7,161 nucleotides of DNA from Acidimicrobiales bacterium (lineage in GTDB: Bacteria > Actinomycetota > Acidimicrobiia > Acidimicrobiales > Ilumatobacteraceae). The stretch is taken from assembly GCA_030833305.1 (NCBI GenBank), contig JAURHL010000099.1, positions 1 through 7,161 of the forward strand, read 5' to 3'. This document shows, one piece after another, positions 1-5,682 of the stretch. Below the pieces are notes generated by a model. That model ran no database searches and was not told the DNA's origin. It saw only the letters and a program-made list of their open reading frames with translations. The position numbers and the translations under genes were made by a program. The first letter of the stretch is position 1; the number at the start of each line of letters is the position of its first letter.

Positions 1-716
1 ACGCGGATGTCGATGCCCAGGTCACGGCCGATCTCCATCACCGAGTTCTGGGTGATGCCCTCGAGCGCGCCGGCCGACAACGGCGGCGTCAGCACCACGC
101 CGTTGCGCGAGCAGAAGATGTTCTCACCGGTGCACTCGGCGACCAATCCGTTCGGGGCCAACATGATGGCCTCGTCGTAGCCGGCCTTGAGAGCCTCCAC
201 CTTGGCCAGCGACGAGTTCACGTAGTTGCCCACGGTTTTGGCGGCCGGCGGCATGGTGTTGTGATCGTGACGGGTCCAGGACGAGATCTTCATGCGCACG
301 CCCTTGGTGAGCGCGTCGTCACCCAGGTACGCGCCCCACGGCCAGCACGCGATGGCCACGTCGACCTTGCAGGGCAAGGTGTTGAGACCCATCTCGCCGT
401 ATCCGTAGTACGCCAGCGGACGCACGTAGCACGACGCCAGACCCGTGGACGCCACGGTGTCCTTGGTGGCCTGGATCAGTTCGTCCACCGTGTACGGAAT
501 CTCCATGCCCAGGATGTGGGCGCTGCGGAACAAACGCTCGATGTGCTCGGTGAGCCGGAACACCGCCGTTCCCTTCGACGTTTCGTAGGCGCGAATGCCC
601 TCGAAGACGCCGGTGCCGTAGTGGAGCGTGTGCGTGAGCACGTGCACCTGGGCCTGATCCCAATCGACCAGCTGGCCGTTCATCCAGATTTTCGGGGTGG
701 GGATCAAGGTGGGCAT
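1..716 (-). CDS. ilvE: Branched-chain amino acid aminotransferase, 3' part cut off by window edge
   Basis: PLP-dependent class IV aminotransferase that interconverts leucine, isoleucine and valine with their 2-oxo acids, using glutamate/2-oxoglutarate, in the cytoplasm. I translated 238 residues from the ATG at 716. Visible family landmarks are LTHTLHYGTGVFEGIRAYE (about 27-45), the cofactor lysine K160 in PAAKTVGNY, Y165, and GYDEAIML (179-186) followed by the E194 region ECTGENIF. ALEGITQNS (217-225) corresponds to the phosphate-binding end of the fold. K160 falls at the same number as in E. coli IlvE as I recall it. The family is about 300-310 residues, so roughly 70 C-terminal residues lie outside the window. 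The start is supported by GGAGAG 2 nt upstream of the ATG and by homology beginning a few residues in. It lies 64 bp downstream of leuB on the same strand, consistent with a leucine-synthesis operon. D-amino-acid transaminase and ADC lyase are class IV alternatives but fit the motifs less well. Confidence 0.95.
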   Translation of the reverse strand, partial: MPTLIPTPKIWMNGQLVDWDQAQVHVLTHTLHYGTGVFEGIRAYETSKGTAVFRLTEHIERLFRSAHILGMEIPYTVDELIQATKDTVASTGLASCYVRPLAYYGYGEMGLNTLPCKVDVAIACWPWGAYLGDDALTKGVRMKISSWTRHDHNTMPPAAKTVGNYVNSSLAKVEALKAGYDEAIMLAPNGLVAECTGENIFCSRNGVVLTPPLSAGALEGITQNSVMEIGRDLGIDIR

Positions 717-718
717 GG

Positions 719-724
719 CTCTCC
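719..724 (-). promoter_or_regulatory. Shine-Dalgarno sequence of ilvE
   Basis: The minus strand reads GGAGAG-CC-ATG just ahead of ilvE. The spacing is short, but it is purine-rich and anti-SD-like. It contrasts with leuB, greA and the FKBP gene, whose starts lack one at normal spacing. This fits ilvE being translated from within a longer leuB-ilvE transcript. A TAATCT hexamer at 743-748 (minus) could be a weak internal promoter giving a roughly 20-nt leader, but I see no -35 element. Confidence 0.5.
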
Positions 725-780
725 GTTCGAATTCGTATCGTCAGATTAGTTGGTGGACTCGCCGGATGGACCCGACGTTT

Positions 781-1788
781 TCAGGCCAGTCGGGCCGCGA
801 TGGTGTCGGCGATCTGCGTCGTCGAACCCGACACGGATTCGGCGCAGGCCGCGCGAACACGATCGGCGGCGGTCGTCTCACCGAGGAAATCGAGCATCAA
901 AGCGGCCGACAAGATGGCCGCCGTGGGGTTCGCCTTACCCGTTCCGACGATGTCGGGCGCCGAGCCGTGAACCGGCTCGAACATGCTGGGGCCGGTGCGG
1001 GCCGGGTTGAGATTCGCCGACGAGGCGAGTCCGATTCCGCCCGACACCGCGCCTCCGAGGTCGGTGAGGATGTCGCCGAACAAGTTGTCGGTGACGATCA
1101 CGTCGTAGCGATGCGGATCCTGAACGAAGTAGATGCACGCGGCGTCGACGTGGTTGTACGCGGTGGACACCTGCGGGAACTCGGCGGCCACCTCGTTGAA
1201 GGTGCGCTCCCACAGATTGCCGGCGAACGTGAGCACGTTGGTCTTGTGCACAAGCGTGACGTGCTTGCGCTCACGCTTCATTGCCAACTCGAACGCGTAC
1301 CTCACGCAGCGCTCGACACCCATGCGCGTGTTGACGCTGCCTTGCGTGGCCACTTCGTGCTTCGTTCCGCGACGCAACACACCACCCTCGCCGACGTACG
1401 GGCCCTCGGTGTTCTCGCGGATGACGATGAAGTCGTGCGACTTGGTGTGACCGGGCGCGGTGCCCAGGAACGGACGCTGATTCACGTACAGGTCCAGTTC
1501 GAACCGCATCTTCAACAACAGTCCGCGCTCGATGACACCGGGCGGGACATCGGGCGTGCCCACGGCTCCCAGCAGGATGGCGTCGAAACCACGCAGCTGA
1601 TTCAGCACCTCGTCGCTGAGGATCTCACCGTCGCGCAGGTAGCGCGCACCACCGAGGTCGAAGTCGGTGGTGTCCAGCCGAACGCCCGCGGCGCGCACGA
1701 CCTTGAGCGCCTCGACGGTGACTTCGGGGCCGATGCCGTCGCCACCGATGACGGCGATTCGGTGCGATGAGGATGAGGAGCCTGACAT
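781..1788 (-). CDS. leuB: 3-isopropylmalate dehydrogenase
   Basis: Oxidatively decarboxylates 3-isopropylmalate to 2-oxoisocaproate with NAD+ in leucine biosynthesis; cytoplasmic, normally a dimer. The 335 residues match the usual actinobacterial length. Motifs in order: IAVIGGDGIGPEV (11-23), ERGLLLKMRFELDLYVNQRP (87-106) with substrate arginines R95 and R105, VIRENTEGPY (122-131) with R124 and Y131, catalytic K182 in HKTNV, D215, and TDNLFGDILTD (233-243) with metal ligands D239 and D243. The NAD-binding stretch EPVHGSAPDI is at 271-280. The D279-I280 pair is typical of NAD rather than NADP use. I chose the ATG at 1788 because a TACGAT -10 hexamer ends 8 nt before it and the conserved fold starts at residue 11. 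An in-frame ATG at 1815 would add nine residues and has a weak GGGA upstream. Tartrate dehydrogenase is a related alternative, but the adjacent ilvE favours leuB. Confidence 0.95.
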   Translation of the reverse strand: MSGSSSSSHRIAVIGGDGIGPEVTVEALKVVRAAGVRLDTTDFDLGGARYLRDGEILSDEVLNQLRGFDAILLGAVGTPDVPPGVIERGLLLKMRFELDLYVNQRPFLGTAPGHTKSHDFIVIRENTEGPYVGEGGVLRRGTKHEVATQGSVNTRMGVERCVRYAFELAMKRERKHVTLVHKTNVLTFAGNLWERTFNEVAAEFPQVSTAYNHVDAACIYFVQDPHRYDVIVTDNLFGDILTDLGGAVSGGIGLASSANLNPARTGPSMFEPVHGSAPDIVGTGKANPTAAILSAALMLDFLGETTAADRVRAACAESVSGSTTQIADTIAARLA

Positions 1789-1796
1789 GGGGACAC

Positions 1797-1802
1797 ATCG
1801 TA
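1797..1802 (-). promoter_or_regulatory. Probable -10 element of leuB (leaderless)
   Basis: The minus strand reads TACGAT, 8 nt, ATG (start at 1788). This is the TANNNT-type hexamer placed so that transcription would begin at or next to the A of the start codon. No Shine-Dalgarno sequence precedes that ATG. No clear -35 hexamer is visible at 16-18 bp upstream. The element lies inside the coding frame of the alternative 1815 start, so it argues for 1788. Confidence 0.5.
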
Positions 1803-1901
1803 CGGGGACGGACATCGGAGTCCCATTTCCCTCGTGTCGAAGAGCCCGAATCCACTGCCAAATGGACCCCTCCCGCCATCTCAACGTCGTCGACGCGCCG
1901 T

Positions 1902-1907
1902 TACCCT
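1902..1907 (+). promoter_or_regulatory. Probable -10 element of greA (leaderless)
   Basis: TACCCT is followed by 7 nt (GTGCCCC) and then the greA ATG at 1915. There is no purine-rich ribosome-binding site. The arrangement mirrors the leuB promoter on the other strand: both read TANNNT-GTG-(T)-CCCC-ATG. No good -35 hexamer is visible. The 126-bp gap between the two starts therefore probably holds two divergent promoters. Confidence 0.55.
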
Positions 1908-1914
1908 GTGCCCC

Positions 1915-2385
1915 ATGGCCAAGGTCCATCACCTCACCGCGACCGCTCTCGAGCGGCTGAAGCAGGAACACCACGACCTCACCACGCGGGGTCGCATCGA
2001 AGTGGCCGACAAGATCGAGCGCGCCCGCGAACTGGGTGACCTGTCCGAGAACGGCGATTATCACGCGGCCAAGGACGAACAGGGCCACATGGAAGGTCGC
2101 ATCCGACATCTCGAATCGATTCTCGAGAATTACGAGTTGGTCGACACCGACGACGGCGACCTGGTGGGTCCCGGCAAATTGGTGACCGTCTCCATCGACG
2201 GCGACGAGCCCGAGACCTATTACCTCGGCTCGCACGAGGAGAAGTACGAGGGCGCCGCCACCATGACGCCGGAGTCCGCTCTCGGACAAGCACTCAACGG
2301 CCACCGCACCAACGAAACGGTGTCGTACACCACTCCGAACGGGCACCAGTTGTCGGTCGTCATCATCAGCGTGGAGCTGCCCTGA
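1915..2385 (+). CDS. greA: Transcript cleavage factor GreA
   Basis: Binds the secondary channel of RNA polymerase and stimulates cleavage of the backtracked RNA 3' end so that stalled complexes resume. The 156 residues match the family (about 158). The N-terminal coiled-coil hairpin runs to about residue 75, with the tip motif GDLSENGDYHAAK (41-53); D42 and E45 are the acidic pair that holds the catalytic metal. From about 81 onward comes the C-terminal FKBP-like domain, including GPGKLVTV and SALGQALNGH (121-130). The frame extends upstream to a GTG at 1834, but that would add 27 residues of non-family sequence. The ATG at 1915 places homology at the first residues and sits 7 nt after a TACCCT hexamer. 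The stop overlaps a CTG that may start the downstream hydrolase. GreB or a Rnk-like protein is unlikely given length and tip motif. Confidence 0.95.
   Translation: MAKVHHLTATALERLKQEHHDLTTRGRIEVADKIERARELGDLSENGDYHAAKDEQGHMEGRIRHLESILENYELVDTDDGDLVGPGKLVTVSIDGDEPETYYLGSHEEKYEGAATMTPESALGQALNGHRTNETVSYTTPNGHQLSVVIISVELP
2373..2376 (+). promoter_or_regulatory. Candidate ribosome-binding site for a CTG start
   Basis: GGAG lies 5 nt before the CTG at 2382, which overlaps the greA TGA as CTGA. The bases also encode greA residues V-E near its C-terminus, so the match may be coincidental. It is the only SD-like sequence at sensible spacing near the beginning of the hydrolase frame. Confidence 0.35.
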
Positions 2386-2492
2386 GCACCTTCGTCTCTC
2401 CCACGTCGAGTGACGCTGGCCTCGACACACCGGGAATCCCGCCGCTTCCGCCGGGTCGCGAGATCGAACTGCCGGGCCGTGGCACCACGTTC
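2382..2492 (+). other. Probable N-terminal extension of the alpha/beta hydrolase
   Basis: These 37 codons are in frame with, and run without a stop into, the hydrolase whose first ATG/GTG/TTG start is at 2493. They read like coding sequence, with mostly G/C third positions, and include PPLPPGREIELPGRGTTF directly before V-R-E-L-P. I recall related actinobacterial hydrolases carrying a similar LPPGR..ELPGRG segment before the first strand. No ATG, GTG or TTG occurs in this frame here or in the nearby part of greA; the CTG at 2382 is the best candidate. Starting there gives 296 residues instead of 259. Recall of homologues is from memory and should be checked by alignment. Confidence 0.5.
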
Positions 2493-3272
2493 GTGCGCGA
2501 GTTGCCCGCGCCGCACCCGGGTGCTTCCACCGTGTTGTTGTTGCACGGCTGGACCGCCACCGCCGATCTCAACTGGTTCGCCGTGTACGAGAGCCTCGGT
2601 CGCCATCATCGGGTGATCGCCCTCGACCATCGTGGTCACGGTCGCGGCATTCGCACGCGCAAGCCGTTCCGTCTGGCCGATTGTGCCGACGACGCCGCCG
2701 CGTTGATGAGCGAACTCGGAATCGAGAGCGTCATTCCGGTCGGCTATTCAATGGGTGGTCCGGTGGCGTTGTTGATGTGGAAGCGCCATCGCGAACTGGT
2801 GGACGGACTCGTGCTGTGCGCGACCGCGGGCAGCTTCGCGCACAGTCGCGCCGAACGCATGGCGTTCCTCGGTCTCACCGGAATGAGCGCGCTCGCGCGC
2901 CTCACACCCGAAGCCACCCGCGCCAGCATCACCGAGAAGGTGTACCTGCGTCGCAAGGCGGCCAAGTGGGGGCCGTGGGCCATCAGTCAGATCGAACTGC
3001 ACGACTGGCGCATGGTGTTGGAAGCCGGACACGCCATCGGTTCGTTCTCGGCTCTGGACTGGGTGGGCCAGATCGACGTGCCCACCTCGCACGTGGTCAC
3101 CTTGCGCGATCCGGTGATCCCGGTGCATCGCCAACTGGATCTCTTCGCCGCCATCCCCGACGCGCGCGCCTCGCGAATCGACGGTGAGCACGACGCGATC
3201 GTGGCGCACGCTCCGCGAATGGCCGATCTCATCATCGACGGTGTCCGTTCGGTGAACGAGCGACGTTCCTGA
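2493..3272 (+). CDS. Alpha/beta hydrolase, probably longer at the N-terminus
   Basis: A serine hydrolase of the alpha/beta fold; substrate unknown. Counting from the GTG at 2493 (259 residues): STVLLLHGW (12-20) is the strand and HG oxyanion-hole motif. VIALDHRGHGRG (41-52) is the typical second strand and turn. GYSMGG (84-89) is the nucleophile elbow with S86. D206 in VVTLRDPVIPV is the likely acid, and H233 in GEHDAIV the likely catalytic histidine, so the triad looks complete. There is no signal peptide, so it is probably cytoplasmic. The listed start is the first conventional start codon, but it has no convincing ribosome-binding site and cuts into what looks like conserved sequence; the real start may be the CTG at 2382. 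The gene lies directly behind greA and 1 nt ahead of the UbiB-like kinase, suggesting co-transcription. Esterase, lactonase or cofactor-free haloperoxidase-like activities are all possible. Confidence 0.88.
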   Translation: MRELPAPHPGASTVLLLHGWTATADLNWFAVYESLGRHHRVIALDHRGHGRGIRTRKPFRLADCADDAAALMSELGIESVIPVGYSMGGPVALLMWKRHRELVDGLVLCATAGSFAHSRAERMAFLGLTGMSALARLTPEATRASITEKVYLRRKAAKWGPWAISQIELHDWRMVLEAGHAIGSFSALDWVGQIDVPTSHVVTLRDPVIPVHRQLDLFAAIPDARASRIDGEHDAIVAHAPRMADLIIDGVRSVNERRS

Positions 3273-3273
3273 C

Positions 3274-4761
3274 GTGAGAATCCGTCGACTGCTCCCCATC
3301 GTCGCCCTCGGAGTCGGCGCCGCGGTCGCCGCTCGATCCGTCAAAGCACGCAACTTCGCCGCTGCTGATCGCGTCACCTCGGCCATCAAACGCGGAACCA
3401 TGGCGGCCCGCAACACCGAACTGGTGCGCCTCGGCGGTCGCGTGGGTCTCACCTACGCCAGCGCCACGGCCCGAAAGGCCTTCGCCAACGCCGAACGTCG
3501 CATCGAGATCGACAACGAGACCGAACTGAAGACCGCCGCCCAGGTGTCCGAACGTCTCGGGCAGATGAAGGGTGCGCTCATGAAGCTCGGCCAGATGGCC
3601 AGCTACCTGGACGAGGGTCTGCCCGCTCCGCTTCGTTCCGCACTGTCGCAATTGCAGTCGAGCGCGCCACCGATGTCGGGCGAGTTGGCCGCCGGGGTGA
3701 TCGAGCGCGAACTCGGCAAGTCACCGAGCGAGCTCTTCGTCGAGTGGGACCCCGTTCCGATCGCCGCGGCGTCGATCGGCCAGGTGCATCGCGCGGTCAT
3801 CCTCGATCCGGCGACCGGCCAAGAGCGCGCCGTCGCGGTCAAGGTGCAGTATCCGGGCGTCGACGAAGCGATCGACGCCGATCTGCGCAACGCCGACCTG
3901 TTGGGTTTCTTGCTGCAGCAGGGCTTCAGCGGTCTCGACCCGAGCGATCTGGTGAACGAGGTGAAAGAACGCATCCGCGAGGAACTGGATTACTCCCGCG
4001 AGGCGACCAACCAGATGCTGTTCGCCGACTACTACCGCGGTCATCCCTTCATCCACGTCCCGCAGGTGTTCCCCACCTTCAGCACCGGTCGGGTTCTCAC
4101 CACCGAGTTGGTGAACGGCATGTCGTGGAGCCAATTGCTGCAGCAAAGCCAGGAACAGAAGGACCTGGCCGGGGAAGCGCTCTTCCGTTTCGTGTTCCGC
4201 AGTCTGTACGGAATGCACAAGTTCAACGGCGACCCGCATCCGGGCAATTACATCTTCCACGAGAACGGGCGCATCACCTTCCTCGACTTCGGACTGGTGA
4301 AACACTTCACCGACGACGAGATGGCGACCTTCATCGCCATGGTGAAGTCGGCCGCCTACGAAAGCGATGTTCCCGCGTTCCGCAAGGTGCTGGAGGACTC
4401 GGGCATGCTGAAACGTGACGCGCCGGTGGAGACATCCGACGTGGGCACGTATTTCGGACGTTTCTACGAGCCCGTGCGCGCGGACGAGAGAACCACCTGG
4501 ACTCCGCAATACGCCAGCGGCATCGTGCGTCACACCTTCGATCGCTCGAGTCCCATCGCGCAATACGCCACCGTGCCCAAGACGTTCGTGTTCATCCAGC
4601 GCATCAATCTCGGTCTGTACGCCATCCTCGGCGAGTTGGGAGCGTCGGGCAACTACCGGCGCATCGCCCGCGAACTGTGGCCGTTCGTGAACGATCCACC
4701 CAGTACGGCGATGGGTGAATCCGAACGCGAGTGGTTGGCCACCCGCGCCGGATCCCGTTGA
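3274..4761 (+). CDS. UbiB/ABC1 (ADCK/COQ8-like) atypical kinase family protein
   Basis: Member of the family that includes UbiB and COQ8, ATP-binding protein-kinase-like proteins linked to isoprenoid quinone and lipid metabolism. The biochemical role of most bacterial members is unsettled. Of 495 residues, 5-20 form a hydrophobic stretch that may anchor the N-terminus. Family signatures: KxGQ (K104-Q107), the alanine-rich nucleotide loop AAASIGQ (164-170), VAVK with K190, EELDYSREATN (236-246), catalytic-loop DPHPGN (D320, N325) and DFG (338-340). The position that is histidine in the common HxDPHPGN form is N318 here (FNGDPHPGN), a variant I associate with actinobacterial-type members. All residues needed for nucleotide binding seem present. 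The GTG start lies 1 nt after the hydrolase TGA, with only a weak purine stretch upstream, so translational coupling is likely. I do not assign ubiB: no quinone gene is nearby, and actinobacteria usually make menaquinone. Confidence 0.9.
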   Translation: MRIRRLLPIVALGVGAAVAARSVKARNFAAADRVTSAIKRGTMAARNTELVRLGGRVGLTYASATARKAFANAERRIEIDNETELKTAAQVSERLGQMKGALMKLGQMASYLDEGLPAPLRSALSQLQSSAPPMSGELAAGVIERELGKSPSELFVEWDPVPIAAASIGQVHRAVILDPATGQERAVAVKVQYPGVDEAIDADLRNADLLGFLLQQGFSGLDPSDLVNEVKERIREELDYSREATNQMLFADYYRGHPFIHVPQVFPTFSTGRVLTTELVNGMSWSQLLQQSQEQKDLAGEALFRFVFRSLYGMHKFNGDPHPGNYIFHENGRITFLDFGLVKHFTDDEMATFIAMVKSAAYESDVPAFRKVLEDSGMLKRDAPVETSDVGTYFGRFYEPVRADERTTWTPQYASGIVRHTFDRSSPIAQYATVPKTFVFIQRINLGLYAILGELGASGNYRRIARELWPFVNDPPSTAMGESEREWLATRAGSR

Positions 4762-4766
4762 ACCGC

Positions 4767-4772
4767 TAGCGT
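4767..4772 (+). promoter_or_regulatory. Probable -10 element of the FKBP lipoprotein gene (leaderless)
   Basis: TAGCGT ends exactly 7 nt before the ATG at 4780, the same spacing as in greA. No ribosome-binding site lies at usual spacing; GCGGA directly abuts the ATG. The kinase stop codon is at 4759-4761, so the promoter fits into an 18-bp gap and its upstream part lies in the kinase gene. No clear -35 hexamer is visible. Confidence 0.5.
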
Positions 4773-4779
4773 TCGCGGA

Positions 4780-5676
4780 ATGTCGCAACGCTCCGTCCGT
4801 CACTTTCTCGCCTCGCTGGCCGTCGCCGGTCTCGCACTGACCGCGTGCGGTGGGGACGACTCCTCCTCCGATGTCTCGGTCACGGAATCCGAGATCTCCT
4901 TGGTCCCCAGTGACCCCGCCGACGAGAGCAAAGAACCCGACGTGGTTCTGCCCGCCGAAACCCCGACCGAACTGGTCATCACCGACATCACCGACGGAGA
5001 AGGTGACGCCGCCGCCGAGGGCGACACCGTGTTCGTCTTCTACGTCGGGGTTCTGTCGGCCGACGGATCGCGATTCGACGGCAACTTCGACGGTGAGCCT
5101 TTCGCCGTCACCCTCGGTCAGGGTGCCGTTATCGAGGGCTGGGATCAGGGCTTGTTGGGAATGAAAGCCGGCGGGCGTCGCCAGCTCGACATCCCCGCCG
5201 AGCTCGCCTACGGAGAGGCCGGTTCGGGTGACGCCATCCCGCCCAACTCGGCGATCTCGTTCGTGGTCGACATGTTGGCCATCGTGCCGGCCATCGACCC
5301 GGCCGACGAGCCCGAGATCACGAACCTTGCCAATACGGGGTTGCTCAGCGATCTGGTGATCGACGACCTCGTCGTTGGTGACGGCGCCGAGGCCAAAGCC
5401 GGTTCCACCGTCGTGGTGCAGATCATCGCGTTCCGCAGCGACACGGGCGCGAAACTGGTGAGCACGTGGGGCGATCCCAGCCCGGTCACCTTCACGTTGG
5501 TCACCGACGGATCTTTGCCCGGAATTGTCGACGGCGTGCCGGGCATGAAGGTGGGCGGTCGCCGCATCCTCAACATTCCGTACGCGGATGCCTTCGGTGA
5601 GGCCGGGAACGCCGATCTCGGGCTGCCCGAGAAGACCGACCTCGTCTTGGTGGTCGACCTCTTCGCCGCGTTCTGA
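4780..5676 (+). CDS. Lipoprotein with two FKBP-type peptidyl-prolyl isomerase domains, the second degenerate
   Basis: Predicted folding helper on the outer face of the cytoplasmic membrane. Residues 1-22 are a lipoprotein signal with lipobox LTAC (lipidated C23), followed by an acidic, serine-rich linker to about 60. FKBP domain 1 spans about 62-168. It keeps the residues that line the FKBP12 pocket: Y88, F99-D100, F108, V117-I118, W121, Y144, I153 and F161, with GMKAGGRRQLDIP (127-139). It should therefore be an active cis-trans prolyl isomerase. Domain 2 (about 188-298) retains the GMKVGGRRILNIP framework (255-267) and GEAG, but the position of the pocket tryptophan is I249. The Y144 equivalent is F272, and the first pocket tyrosine is also lost (about I215). 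It is probably a binding or structural module. The ATG is chosen because of the TAGCGT hexamer 7 nt upstream and the good signal peptide. Base usage resembles the neighbours. Confidence 0.92.
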   Translation: MSQRSVRHFLASLAVAGLALTACGGDDSSSDVSVTESEISLVPSDPADESKEPDVVLPAETPTELVITDITDGEGDAAAEGDTVFVFYVGVLSADGSRFDGNFDGEPFAVTLGQGAVIEGWDQGLLGMKAGGRRQLDIPAELAYGEAGSGDAIPPNSAISFVVDMLAIVPAIDPADEPEITNLANTGLLSDLVIDDLVVGDGAEAKAGSTVVVQIIAFRSDTGAKLVSTWGDPSPVTFTLVTDGSLPGIVDGVPGMKVGGRRILNIPYADAFGEAGNADLGLPEKTDLVLVVDLFAAF

Positions 5677-5682
5677 GTCGCA

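Noticed and set aside
717..780. Possible terminator between leuB and ilvE
   Set aside because: I found no convincing stem with a T-run. The gap holds ilvE's ribosome-binding site and, at most, a weak -10-like hexamer.
697..1770. 357-codon plus-strand open frame opposite leuB
   Set aside because: It is the complement of the strongly conserved leuB frame. The translated product is Arg/Gly/Val/His-rich with no motif, as expected of an antisense shadow.
1834..1914. Upstream GTG start extending greA by 27 residues
   Set aside because: The added residues (poly-Arg and Pro-rich) are not GreA-like, overlap the divergent promoter region, and would ignore the TACCCT hexamer placed 7 nt before the ATG at 1915.
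781..2430. 549-codon minus-strand open frame running from leuB back through the whole of greA
   Set aside because: Only the first 1008 bp at the leuB end carry family motifs. The extension is antisense to greA, low in recognisable structure, and a usual by-product of high GC. The leuB start is better placed at 1788.
3721..4803. 360-codon minus-strand open frame opposite the kinase
   Set aside because: The kinase frame on the plus strand has complete family signatures across this interval. The antisense product has none.
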